Origin: a bacterium M00.F.Ca.ET.205.01.1.1
GTDB lineage: Bacteria; Pseudomonadota; Alphaproteobacteria; Rhizobiales; Rhizobiaceae
Reading direction: 5' to 3'
NCBI GenBank assembly: GCA_004791255.1
Contig: SRUQ01000003.1
Coordinates: 768,623-832,622, forward strand
Length of the DNA: 64,000 bases
Shown here: piece after piece, positions 19,240 to 30,408 of the stretch
Position numbering within the stretch: position 1 is the first letter of the stretch
Layout: every line of letters starts with the position of its first letter
Position numbers and translations under genes: made by a program
The notes under the pieces: model-generated
What the model was told of the DNA's origin: nothing
Databases searched by the model: none
What the model saw: the letters and a program-made list of their open reading frames with translations, nothing else

Positions 19240-19444
19240 TGCGATGACTCCAGCGCGAGAAATTCGCTGCGGCTGATATACCGTATGTTCTGTGCCATTG
19301 CAAATGTGTGCCACGCGACGCGAAAGATTGGACAAAATATGAAGGGAGGCAGACGCCGATTGGTGACGGCGGCAAAATTCCATAGTTCCCGTTGTTTTGT
19401 CCATGCGGAGGTTTTAGCGTGGAGAACGAAACAGGATTCACGAA

Positions 19445-19711
19445 ATGGAAAAGTACGTAATCGCAATGACTTACGGTAAAACCCCGGTGCTGCGCTCTGT
19501 GGTCGAATTTGGAGAGCGGGTAATATACCTAGCGCTTCCGGGACAGGAATTTGAGCGGGAAGTCCCGCCAGTGTCCGTGGGGTTCCCAAACGAATTTGTC
19601 TTTGAACATGACGAGCGACTTTTTGCCGACCTCGAAAAAGCTGCCCGCGATTCGGACCAAAGCGCGCTCGATTCGCTATGGAAGTCGGCGCGTCCGATCA
19701 GGCCAATCTAG
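19445..19711 (+). CDS. Small hypothetical protein (IS passenger)
   Basis: The 88-residue acidic protein begins MEKYVIAMTYGKTPVLRSVV and contains VIYLALPGQEFEREVPPVS and DERLFADLEKAARD. It is divergent from the DUF5343 gene and ends 30 bp before the right inverted repeat of the element. An AGGATT sequence precedes the ATG. No family is recognised and no signal or membrane segment is visible. Confidence 0.55.
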   Translation: MEKYVIAMTYGKTPVLRSVVEFGERVIYLALPGQEFEREVPPVSVGFPNEFVFEHDERLFADLEKAARDSDQSALDSLWKSARPIRPI

Positions 19712-19740
19712 CCGCTAGTAATTGATTACTAATACGTATC

Positions 19741-19757
19741 TCAAGGGGATAATTCCC
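19741..19757. repeat. Right terminal inverted repeat of the IS1595 element
   Basis: TCAAGGGGATAATTCCC is the exact reverse complement of 16633-16649 and is followed by the second target copy. Confidence 0.95.
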
Positions 19758-19765
19758 TTCTGTTT
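19758..19765. repeat. 8-bp target site duplication, right copy
   Basis: TTCTGTTT matches 16625-16632 exactly and abuts the right inverted repeat. Confidence 0.95.
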
Positions 19766-20199
19766 AGCCGTTCTATGTCTATGTATTCGAAGGCGATACC
19801 GATCGTATCAGCAAAGAATGATTCTCGGAATTTAGCAACTGATATTTCATCAGATTCTGTTAGAGGTCCGGACTGCGTTGGGTTGAGCGATGCCTCAATT
19901 TTATTATATGTAACTTGTATTGATTGTAGAATTCCTCCGATTTTTTTTGCTACAACCTTTATGATCTTACCATTGTCAAAAGTTAATTTTGCATCCGTGA
20001 ATGGTATGTTTCTGAATGTTTTAAAGTCAAGGCGAATAATCCCGTCGAGCATTCTTAACAGGGTGGTTTTACCGACGCCATTTCTTCCGTGTATAATTAC
20101 TACCGCTGGCCGCTGTACAGCTCTGGTGGTGGTCGGGAAATTGACGACGTGATTTAGAGAGCCAAATAGATCGGATACTTCAAATTTTTTCAGTTCCAT
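19758..20199 (-). pseudogene. ATPase (AriA-like), N-terminal part, cut by the insertion
   Basis: The fragment begins MELKKFEVSDLFGSLNHVVN at 20199 and carries Walker A GRNGVGKTT at residues 38-46. In the present DNA the frame runs a few codons into the IS (ending RRELSP) and stops. Continuation on the other side of the element, at 16624 leftward, is in the same frame. The N-part would make only about 150 residues, without signature or Walker B, so it should not be a working ATPase. Composition is distinctly AT-richer than the flanking chromosome, as expected for acquired defence DNA. Confidence 0.85.
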
Positions 20200-20571
20200 A
20201 TGGTCAATCCCGCCAAGTTTTGTTTGTAAATGCTGCTATATCCAGATTTTACGCACAAATGTGTTCGCGATATATCTTACGCTGCCTGATCGATCGACAC
20301 GGCAGTGATTGCTTTTTGGTACATGAAAGAACATTGAATGTTTAAAAGCAAGGGTGACGGCATTCTTCGTGCTCAGAGTTGTGAGCGTCGTAACGCGCGA
20401 CCTGAATTCAAGGGGCTCTTTGGCCCTATTGTTCGATAGGTACTCGCCGAGGTTGCGTACGACACTGGCGGTAAAATTGCATATCGAAGGGCCTACTGCC
20501 CTTAGGCTGCGCGCTTCTCACGTCGCCGGCTTTGGTAGAGAAGCGCCCTATAACCAGCGGCTTCGCGAAAG
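20200..20571. other. Non-coding right flank of the island
   Basis: About 370 bp lie between the ATPase start and the carB stop. The part next to the ATPase is AT-rich and should hold the promoter of the ATPase-DUF4435 operon. The part near carB has short inverted repeats, for example GGGCCTACTGCCC around 20488-20501. I see no gene, tRNA or attachment site. Confidence 0.5.
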
Positions 20572-24075
<3,504 letters not shown>

Positions 24076-24218
24076 ATTCGAAATTCCGTTCGGCGAGCGG
24101 CTTGCACGAAAAACCGGGACGGGAAGACCCGGCCGGTTGTGCTTGCGATTCTGGTATCAGGCTAGGAGGGCCTTATAGGGAAGAGTTTCGGAGGATGTAA
24201 CCCCGAAAATGAGGGAGG

Positions 24219-24314
24219 AGTAGGGGAGTAGGGGAGTAGGGGAGTAGGGCAGTAGGGCAGTAGGGCAGTAGGGCAGTAGGGCAGTAGGGCAGTAGGGCAG
24301 TAGGGCAGTAGGGG
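24219..24314. repeat. Twelve-unit 8-bp tandem repeat (AGTAGGGS)
   Basis: Twelve contiguous 8-bp units run 3 x AGTAGGGG, 8 x AGTAGGGC, 1 x AGTAGGGG. The regularly spaced G runs could form a G-quadruplex on the plus strand. A partly complementary CCCTTACTCCCTTACTC tract follows at about 24353-24370, allowing a large hairpin. The array is about 145 bp upstream of the carB start and just past the stop of the SH3 gene. Confidence 0.9.
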
Positions 24315-24370
24315 CGGCGCTCGGATGCGCTGTGAAACATATTCCCCTATTCCCTTACTCCCTTACTCTC

Positions 24371-25276
24371 CTATTTCCCGAACGCCACCGCATCCGTGAT
24401 CTCGAACCGCTCGGAAATGCCGACGCGGATCATGCTGAGGCTGCCTTCCCGCGTGTAGCGGAAATCGCCGTCTGCGTTGGAGCCGGAGGGCAGGCCGCCG
24501 GAGAAGGAGATGACGCGGGTGCCGCCCTCGGGCCAGGTCACGGTGATGTCGACCTTGTCCGCGTCCTTGCGCGCGACGCTGGCCGCACAGTGCGTCATCG
24601 GCTGGCCGACTTCGCGGGCGCAGGGAATCTGGATGGCCGCGCCGGCGGCGAGTGGCCCCTGTGGCGGAGGGAGCTCCGCCACTATCTGCGTGTCAGGCGC
24701 CTGCGCCGCGTTGGCCGCCAGGGCGAGGCCGTAGGCGTCCTGCATGGCGGTCGTCGCCGCGGATTCCGGTGTGGTCCCCGGGTCAGCCGCATGGTCGGTT
24801 CCACCCAGCCGCGCCGTCAGGTCGGGCGGCGGCATGGCCGGCGGCCGGGCGGCAGGGGGCGTGGCCGGTGGGGCGGGCGCCGCGCCGTCCGGCGCCTGGC
24901 CGGCATCCGGCACCGCCGCGACGGCGTCCGCCGGCTGGTCAGTATCGGACACCGTGGCCGGGTTGACGGGAATGAGGTAGCGCGCGGGAGCCCAGCCGGT
25001 GGCTTTCGGGTTGTCGGATTGGACCTTGCACCATGGATGCCCGTCGATGTCGTTGCAGCCAAGGTTCCTGACGCTCGCACCGGCGGCCACGCGCGCCTCG
25101 GTCTTGCCTGTCGCCGACGGCTTGGCCCTGATGTTGAGCAGATCGTCGGGGGCAAGCCCGGTAACGACAGAAATGAACGGGTCTTCCGCGGCACGAACCG
25201 GCAGCGCCGCCGTCAGCAAGGACGGCGCCGCAAGCAGTACATAGAGCGTTGTCCGCAGCGTAACTCGGCGCCTCAT
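24371..25276 (-). CDS. Secreted SH3-domain protein
   Basis: The roughly 301-residue product has a signal peptide (MRRRVTLRTTLYVLLAAPSL region, cleaved after VRA). A bacterial SH3-like domain follows: DDLLNIRAKPSATGKTEARV, then GHPWCKVQS and GWAPARYLIP. A long Pro/Ala-rich linker comes next, and a C-terminal beta domain has two Cys (IPCAREVGQ and THCAASVAR). A periplasmic cell-wall-associated role is inferred. An upstream in-frame start at 25342 would place 22 residues before this signal peptide and is less likely. Confidence 0.8.
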   Translation of the reverse strand: MRRRVTLRTTLYVLLAAPSLLTAALPVRAAEDPFISVVTGLAPDDLLNIRAKPSATGKTEARVAAGASVRNLGCNDIDGHPWCKVQSDNPKATGWAPARYLIPVNPATVSDTDQPADAVAAVPDAGQAPDGAAPAPPATPPAARPPAMPPPDLTARLGGTDHAADPGTTPESAATTAMQDAYGLALAANAAQAPDTQIVAELPPPQGPLAAGAAIQIPCAREVGQPMTHCAASVARKDADKVDITVTWPEGGTRVISFSGGLPSGSNADGDFRYTREGSLSMIRVGISERFEITDAVAFGK

Positions 25277-25427
25277 CACTTGGCCGTGGGCGATCAATTG
25301 CATCAACAAAGGCACCGCCAGACCCAAAAAACGCTGCCGCACGCGAAGCCGGTTTTATAGGCGACGGCGCGGCGCCATGTCTACACGCGGAATGTTCACG
25401 CCTTTTTCAGCTGGCTGGCGATGGCGC

Positions 25428-26189
25428 TCACTTCGGCGGCATAAACCCCGTCCTCAGCCCATGAGCCCATTCCGGCCGCCCCGCCTGTTCGGCCTGCCGC
25501 GCCGCCGCCTCGTGGTCGTAGTCCACCGCGATCATCTCGAAGCGGTCGGGCTGGCCGCCGCCGCCCAAGGTGACGATGCCATAGCGCGCATGCGGCGAGC
25601 CCTGCTCGGAGACATGCGCCGGCGGCGTATCGTCGTCATAGGCGGGGCAGCCGATGCTGCCGGGATTGAAGATGACGGGACCATGGGGGATGCGGATCAA
25701 TTCGGCGCGATGGCTGTGGCCGCACAGAGCGATGCGGTATTTCGGGTCCAGCCCGCCCAGCCGGCGCCGGATCGCATCCAACGGCGCGCGTACCAGTTGG
25801 CCATTGACCACCGCGTCGGCGAGATATTTTTCATCATGGTCGGGCCGGGCGTGGAAGGCGATGACGCCAGGCGCGATCTCCAGGGTGAGCGGCTGGGCGA
25901 ACAAGATGTCGCGCTGCGCCTGCGTCAGCCTTTCCTGCGCATAGACGTCGGACGCCCACATGGTCTCGTCGGCCGGATCGGCGGCGACACGGCGGTCATG
26001 GTTGCCGCGCACCGTCGGCAGGTCGAGCGCCTGCAGCCGTTCCATGGTTTCGCGCGGCCACAGCGGGCCGGAAACGCTGTCGCCGAGATTGACGCTGAGA
26101 TCAGCCCCGCCGCGCCGCCGCAGATCCTCGAGCACGGCATCGAGGGCGAGGACATTGCCGTGGATGTCGGCGAGGACTGCTATGCGCAT
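25428..26189 (-). CDS. Metallophosphoesterase
   Basis: This 253-residue calcineurin-like phosphoesterase begins MRIAVLADIHGNVLALDAVL. It carries the dimetal motifs in order: DIHGN, NLGDSVSGP, RGNHDRR, FHARPDHD and CGHSHRAEL, then NPGSIGCPAY. This matches the YfcE/PrpE-like subgroup with broad phosphodiesterase or phosphatase activity. The protein is cytoplasmic with no extra domains. Function beyond the chemistry is unknown. Confidence 0.92.
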   Translation of the reverse strand: MRIAVLADIHGNVLALDAVLEDLRRRGGADLSVNLGDSVSGPLWPRETMERLQALDLPTVRGNHDRRVAADPADETMWASDVYAQERLTQAQRDILFAQPLTLEIAPGVIAFHARPDHDEKYLADAVVNGQLVRAPLDAIRRRLGGLDPKYRIALCGHSHRAELIRIPHGPVIFNPGSIGCPAYDDDTPPAHVSEQGSPHARYGIVTLGGGGQPDRFEMIAVDYDHEAAARQAEQAGRPEWAHGLRTGFMPPK

Positions 26190-26239
26190 TTTTGGGCAGG
26201 CTCCGGTGGTGGGTGGTTGGTCGGAAGGGTGGCCTTGCA

Positions 26240-26290
26240 GGACCTGGTTTCCTCGCCCCCCAATGCCTGGGGAGCGAGGAACCCAGGTCC
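26240..26290. repeat. Long hairpin between ArsR and phosphoesterase genes
   Basis: GGACCTGGTTTCCTCGCCCC and GGGGAGCGAGGAACCCAGGTCC (given as ends 26240 and 26290) pair with two or three mismatches over about 21 bp. It lies just past the ArsR stop, upstream of the phosphoesterase start. It lacks a T tract. Confidence 0.6.
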
Positions 26291-26296
26291 CCGACG

Positions 26297-26653
26297 TCAG
26301 GCCGGCACTTCCAGATCATGGCCGCCAACCGCCGGCAGAGCGGGATCGCCCCCCGCGGCGGCAATGACGCTGTCGAGCAGGCCGGGGAAGCGGGCGTCGA
26401 GGTCGGCGCGACGCAGCGTGATCATGCGGTTGGTGCCGACCACTTCGGCGCGGGTGACACCGGCCTCGCGCAGCTTGGCCAGGTGATAGCTGAGGTTGGT
26501 CTTCGAGGCGAGGTCGAGGAACCGGCTGCAGCTCAGAGGCACGCCTTCCTTGCTGGCGAGATAGCGCACGATGGCGAGCCGCGTCGGGTCGCCGAGCACG
26601 CCGAGCACGATGGGCAGGCTGATCTGGTCCGTATTGGGGTGTGGCAAGGTCAT
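26297..26653 (-). CDS. ArsR-family HTH transcriptional regulator
   Basis: This 118-residue winged-helix repressor contains LGVLGDPTRLAIVRYLA, CSRFLDLASKTNLSYHLAKLREAG (recognition helix region) and TLRRADLDARFPGLLDS. No Cys cluster for metal sensing is obvious beyond a single Cys, so it may sense an organic ligand or redox state. It is divergent from an MFS transporter gene, and the dyad at 26816-26833 lies in the shared region. It probably represses that pump. Confidence 0.88.
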   Translation of the reverse strand: MTLPHPNTDQISLPIVLGVLGDPTRLAIVRYLASKEGVPLSCSRFLDLASKTNLSYHLAKLREAGVTRAEVVGTNRMITLRRADLDARFPGLLDSVIAAAGGDPALPAVGGHDLEVPA

Positions 26654-26815
26654 GGCTGGAACCTAAGCGCAGTTCGGGCCGATTTCAACGCACCAGCCCC
26701 GTTCCATCCGTACACGGCGTTTCTCCGTCCGCGACCCGTGCTGACATAGTGCTGTCAGGAGGGTTCAGCTATTTTCCCCTGGCTTCATTGACATCATGTC
26801 CTGCCATGTCCAATT

Positions 26816-26833
26816 GTTCAAGAACTTTTGAAC
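26816..26833. promoter_or_regulatory. Putative ArsR operator upstream of the MFS gene
   Basis: GTTCAAGAACTTTTGAAC has 6-bp perfect arms (GTTCAA / TTGAAC) with a 6-bp spacer. It lies 14 bp before the MFS start, overlapping the likely promoter or leader. Confidence 0.65.
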
Positions 26834-26847
26834 TAAGGACACGCCCT

Positions 26848-28026
26848 ATGGACAAGCGGATCTTCTGGCTTGCGCTCGGATCGTTTGCGATCTCGACCGA
26901 AGGCTTCGTCATCTCCAGCCTTCTGCCTGACATCGCCCGGGATGCCGGCATCTCCGTGCCGCTCGCCGGTTCGCTGATCACCGCCTTCGCGCTCGCCTAT
27001 GCGGTCGGCACGCCGATCCTGGCGACGCTGACCGGCGATTGGGACCGGCGCCGCGTCATCCTGTGGACGCTGGTGTTCTTCGTCATCGGCAACATTGTCG
27101 CGGCGCTCAGTTCTTCGTTCGAGGTGCTGCTCGTCGCGCGCATCGTCATGGCATTGTCGTCGGGCCTGTTCGCTGCCACCGCGCAAGGCACGGCGGTGGC
27201 GCTGGTCGATGACCATCACCGGGCGCGCGCTATCGCCGTCGTCGTCGGCGGCACCACGGTTGCCGTCGCCATCGGTGCGCCGCTCGGCGCGCTGGTCGCG
27301 GCCTTCGCCGGCTGGCGCGGCACCTTCTATGCCATCGCCGGGCTGGGCGCGCTGGCCGGCGCCATCCTGTGGTATCGGCTGCCGCACGGCATCGTCGGCA
27401 CCAGGCTGCCGCTGAGCCGCCGGCTGGCGGCGGCCATGCGCCCCGGCGTGATGCCGATCCTGGTGACGACGGCGCTTGCCCTGATCGGCGCCTTCACCGT
27501 GTTCAGCTTCATCGCCCCGCTGGCCATCGAGAGCGCCGGCCTGTCGCCGATCGCGCTGCCCGGCATGCTGCTCGCCTTCGGCGCCGGCGCCGTCATCGGC
27601 AACATCGCCGGCGGCCAGGCTGCCGACCGCTTCGGCGCGACGCGCACCGTCGGCTGGTCGCTGGCGATATCAGCCGCCATGCTCGTCACCTTCTCGCTGA
27701 TCCCGACCTTCCTGCCGCATCACCTCGCCGGACCGGCGTTGATGGCGATGATGGTGCCGTGGGGCATCGCCGGCTGGGCCTTCCCGCCGGCACAGGCGAG
27801 CCGCATCATCAAGCTCGCCCCGGACGCCGCCCCGATCGTGCTGTCGCTCAACGCCTCGGCGCTCTATCTCGGCGTGGCGCTCGGCGCTGTGGTCGGCGGC
27901 GCGGTGCTGCGCTACGGCGCGCCGGCCGATCTCGGCTTGGTCGCCGCCGTGTTCCCGGTCATCGGGCTCGGCATCGTATTGGCCGGGCGGATGTTTGCGC
28001 GGCCGGTCGCGATGCCGGCGGAGTAG
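26848..28026 (+). CDS. MFS transporter (DHA1-type drug efflux)
   Basis: The 392-residue membrane protein has about 12 predicted helices. Helix 1 begins FWLALGSFAISTEGFVISSL. The intracellular loop 2-3 contains TGDWDRRRVILWTL, a variant of motif A, and RIVMALSSGLFAATAQGTAV is the usual helix 4 motif B region. It is similar to AraJ/NepI-like exporters. Adjacent to a divergent ArsR regulator, it is probably derepressed by a ligand. AAGGAC precedes the ATG at 26848. Confidence 0.9.
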   Translation: MDKRIFWLALGSFAISTEGFVISSLLPDIARDAGISVPLAGSLITAFALAYAVGTPILATLTGDWDRRRVILWTLVFFVIGNIVAALSSSFEVLLVARIVMALSSGLFAATAQGTAVALVDDHHRARAIAVVVGGTTVAVAIGAPLGALVAAFAGWRGTFYAIAGLGALAGAILWYRLPHGIVGTRLPLSRRLAAAMRPGVMPILVTTALALIGAFTVFSFIAPLAIESAGLSPIALPGMLLAFGAGAVIGNIAGGQAADRFGATRTVGWSLAISAAMLVTFSLIPTFLPHHLAGPALMAMMVPWGIAGWAFPPAQASRIIKLAPDAAPIVLSLNASALYLGVALGAVVGGAVLRYGAPADLGLVAAVFPVIGLGIVLAGRMFARPVAMPAE

Positions 28027-28050
28027 TCTCTTCGAAAGCCGCCGGCTGCC

Positions 28051-28506
28051 TCAGCTGGCCGGCGGCAGATCAAAATCCAGCTCGGCGACGTCGCCGAGCA
28101 CCGCGCGTAGGGTCGCCGCCTGGTCCTTGCCAACGACCTCTTCGAAACGCTGCTGGGCGATGTGCCATAGCTTCATTGCCTCATCGAGCTTGGCCAGCCC
28201 CAGCGGGGTCAGCCGCACCCGCTTGATGCGGCGGTCGGCCGGATCGGCGAAGGTTTCGACATAGCCGTCACGGATCAACGGCTTCAGCGTGTGGCCGAGT
28301 GCCGACAGATCCATGATCAGGGAAGCGGCAATGGCGCCCATCGCCGGCTCGTTGCCGATGTGGATCTGATAGAGCAGGCCCTGCTGCGTGGCTTTCAGGC
28401 CCGAGGGCGCAAGCACATCATCATAGTACTGGCCAATCTTGCGCGTTGCGCGCCGCAGCGTGGCGTTGTTGCAGGCTGTCAAGCCGGGCAGTGTGTCTTT
28501 CGACAT
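28051..28506 (-). CDS. MarR-family transcriptional regulator
   Basis: This 151-residue winged-helix protein has YDDVLAPSGLKATQQGLLYQ, MDLSALGHTLKPLIRDGYVE (recognition helix) and the wing DPADRRIKRVRLTPLG, all characteristic of MarR. It is divergent from a short-chain dehydrogenase gene. Two copies of GTGGCATATGCC lie between them, which should be its operators. GAGG precedes the ATG at 28506. Confidence 0.92.
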   Translation of the reverse strand: MSKDTLPGLTACNNATLRRATRKIGQYYDDVLAPSGLKATQQGLLYQIHIGNEPAMGAIAASLIMDLSALGHTLKPLIRDGYVETFADPADRRIKRVRLTPLGLAKLDEAMKLWHIAQQRFEEVVGKDQAATLRAVLGDVAELDFDLPPAS

Positions 28507-28579
28507 GATGGTTTCCTCTGACGACGGCGACCGCGCTGCCGCCACACAAAAAATCTCTGTTTCGATCATTGAAAAGATA

Positions 28580-28618
28580 GTGGCATATGCCCACTTCATC
28601 AACGGTGGCATATGCCAC
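28580..28618. promoter_or_regulatory. Double MarR operator
   Basis: GTGGCATATGCCC begins at 28580 and the perfect palindrome GTGGCATATGCCAC occupies 28605-28618, 25 bp apart. They lie between the divergent marR and SDR genes and should allow coordinate repression. Confidence 0.75.
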
Positions 28619-28718
28619 TAATTCAACCAGGCGGCTTGTCCGCGAGCCCCGGGGGCGGACGCCCATGGTGCTGGCGGCCAGGTCGACGGAAACAATTCGA
28701 GACAGAAGGAACAGGACA

Positions 28719-29513
28719 ATGAGTGGACAGGCAAATAAGGGCACGGCGGTCGTCACCGGCGCTTCCTCGGGCATCGGCGCCGTCTATGCGGACCGGCTGG
28801 CCGGGCAGGGCTATGACCTGGTGCTGGTGGCGCGGCGCGCCGACCGGCTTGAAGAACTGGCTGAGAAGCTGCGCTATGCCTACGGCCGCAGGGTCAGCGT
28901 GATAGCAGCCGATCTGGCCGACGACGATGATGTGCGCCGCGTCGAGCAGGCGATATCGGCCGATGAGAGCGTGACGCTGCTGGTCAACAATGCCGGGCTT
29001 GGCGGCCAGCAGCTGGTGGCGTCGGCCGATGCCGATGCGGCCGAGCGGATGATCAAGGTCAACGTCGTGGCGCTGACCCGGCTGACCCGCGCCGTGCTTC
29101 CCGGATTGCTGGCGCGCAACCGTGGCGCCATCGTCAACATCGCCTCGGTGCTTGCCTACAACACCGCGTTCGGCGGCATCTACAGCGGCACCAAGGCTTA
29201 TGTCGTCAACTTCACGGAAGCCCTGCATCGTGAGGTCGCGGGCACCGCGGTTACCGTGCAAGTCGTGCTGCCCGGCGCGACCCGGACAGATTTCTGGGAA
29301 GCCGCCGGCGCCGATATCGACAGCCTGCCGAAGGAAATCATCATGACCGCCGACGACATGGTCGATGCCGCGCTTGTCGGCCTGGCCAGGGGCGAGGCCG
29401 TCACCGTTCCCGCACTTGCCGATGCGGCAAAGCTGGACACTTTCCTCGGCGCACGGGAAGCCTTCTACGGCAGCCTGCACGCCGACAAACCGGCGTCCCG
29501 CTACGCGGCTTGA
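28719..29513 (+). CDS. Short-chain dehydrogenase/reductase
   Basis: This 264-residue Rossmann oxidoreductase uses NAD(P)H. Cofactor motif is TGASSGIG, the NNAG motif follows in LLVNNAGLGG, and the catalytic Ser-Tyr-Lys set is in VNIASVLAYNTAFGG and YSGTKAYVVNF. RRADRL after the second strand favours NADPH. The substrate is unknown. The gene is controlled with the divergent MarR regulator through a double operator. AGAAGGAACAGGA precedes the ATG. Confidence 0.93.
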   Translation: MSGQANKGTAVVTGASSGIGAVYADRLAGQGYDLVLVARRADRLEELAEKLRYAYGRRVSVIAADLADDDDVRRVEQAISADESVTLLVNNAGLGGQQLVASADADAAERMIKVNVVALTRLTRAVLPGLLARNRGAIVNIASVLAYNTAFGGIYSGTKAYVVNFTEALHREVAGTAVTVQVVLPGATRTDFWEAAGADIDSLPKEIIMTADDMVDAALVGLARGEAVTVPALADAAKLDTFLGAREAFYGSLHADKPASRYAA

Positions 29514-29537
29514 GGCTGGTTCGCTTTGCGAACCAGT

Positions 29538-29697
29538 ACCCCAACCCCGCTGCTACGCAAGCGACCCTCCCCACAAGGGGGAGGGTGAGCGAGTGCCTTG
29601 TGCGCCCGGTGCGACAGTGTCTTGTGGAGGTGCGGGAAAGCTGGACTCCCTACCTTCCCCTTTGTGGGGAGGTCGGACCGAAGGTCCGGGTGGGGCT
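29538..29697. repeat. RIME-like palindromic repeat element
   Basis: The left arm has ACCCCAACCCCGCTGC and CCCTCCCCACAAGGGGGAGG. The right arm has CCTTCCCCTTTGTGGGGAGG and GGTCCGGGTGGGG. It sits between the convergent SDR and LysE genes and belongs to the same general class as the element at 14285-14431. Confidence 0.7.
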
Positions 29698-29720
29698 GGC
29701 GCGGATTTGGCTTGAGTGTT

Positions 29721-30320
29721 CTACGCCGTCCGCCACATCGGGATGATCGAGCCTGCAAGCACCAGTGCCAGCACGATGTTGAGCGCGCGCCATTGCCACT
29801 CGGTCTTCAACAGCCGCGCCAGCACCATGCCGGCAACGCACCAGACGGACAGCGAGATGGCGGCGGCGAGGCCGAAGGTCGAGCCGAGCAGCAAAGCGAG
29901 CTGCCCCGGTCCGTCGGCGAGTGCGGCGAAGGATGCTGCCGCGCCCAGACCCATCGCCCAGCCCTTGGGGTTCATCCACTGGATGCCGGCGCCGCCGAAG
30001 AAGCTGTTCGGCCTGGCCATGGCCACATCGAGATTGGGCGGGCCGGCGCGGCCGATCTTGATCGCCAGCCAGACGAGATAGAGCGAGCCGATGATCTTCA
30101 TCGCCACCTGCAGCGACGGCATGGCCAGCAGCAGGCCGGCTAGCCCGGCAGCAGCCGCCCCCGTCACCGTGGCGAGGCCGGCGGCACTGCCGACCAGCAG
30201 CGGAACCGAGCGGCGAAAGCCGAACTGCGCGCCCGAAGCGGTGGACAAAGTGGTGGCGATGCCCGGCGTGGCGGTGGCCACGAAGGCGAACAGGATGAGT
30301 GGCAGGATTGGCTGGAGCAT
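29721..30320 (-). CDS. LysE-family transporter
   Basis: This 199-residue membrane protein of the LysE/RhtB family has about six helices. The first helix ends with FVATATPGIATTLSTASG, the family signature with Pro-Gly. WLAIKIGRAGPP and WMNPKGWAMGLGAA (the conserved NPK segment) follow. It probably exports an amino acid or derivative across the inner membrane. It is divergent from a LysR gene, a common pairing that implies substrate-induced expression. The start at 30320 is the family-like one. Confidence 0.9.
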   Translation of the reverse strand: MLQPILPLILFAFVATATPGIATTLSTASGAQFGFRRSVPLLVGSAAGLATVTGAAAAGLAGLLLAMPSLQVAMKIIGSLYLVWLAIKIGRAGPPNLDVAMARPNSFFGGAGIQWMNPKGWAMGLGAAASFAALADGPGQLALLLGSTFGLAAAISLSVWCVAGMVLARLLKTEWQWRALNIVLALVLAGSIIPMWRTA

Positions 30321-30408
30321 GGGGCGTCCTTCGTCGGGAGCCGCCATGGTAGGCAAGGCCATATATCAGTAAATGCAATGTTTGTGATGTCAGGCATTAG
30401 CATCTATA

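Larger units (their letters stand above)
16633..19757 (+). mobile_element. IS1595-family insertion element with passenger genes
   Basis: The 3,125-bp element is bounded by perfect 17-bp terminal inverted repeats, GGGAATTATCCCCTTGA at 16633-16649 and its reverse complement at 19741-19757. An 8-bp duplication TTCTGTTT flanks it. It encodes a DDE transposase of the IS1595 (ISXO2-like) type at the left end. Four further ORFs follow: a 62-residue protein, a PemK/MazF-like protein, a DUF5343 protein and an 88-residue protein. Some IS1595 groups are known to carry passenger genes. The element has inserted into an ATPase gene, and precise loss would restore that reading frame. Confidence 0.95.

Noticed and set aside
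20200..20571. tRNA or attachment site as the right end of the island
   Set aside because: No cloverleaf or matching direct repeat at the ridA side was found by eye.
24219..24314. CRISPR-like array
   Set aside because: The units are 8 bp and contiguous without spacers, so it is a simple tandem repeat.
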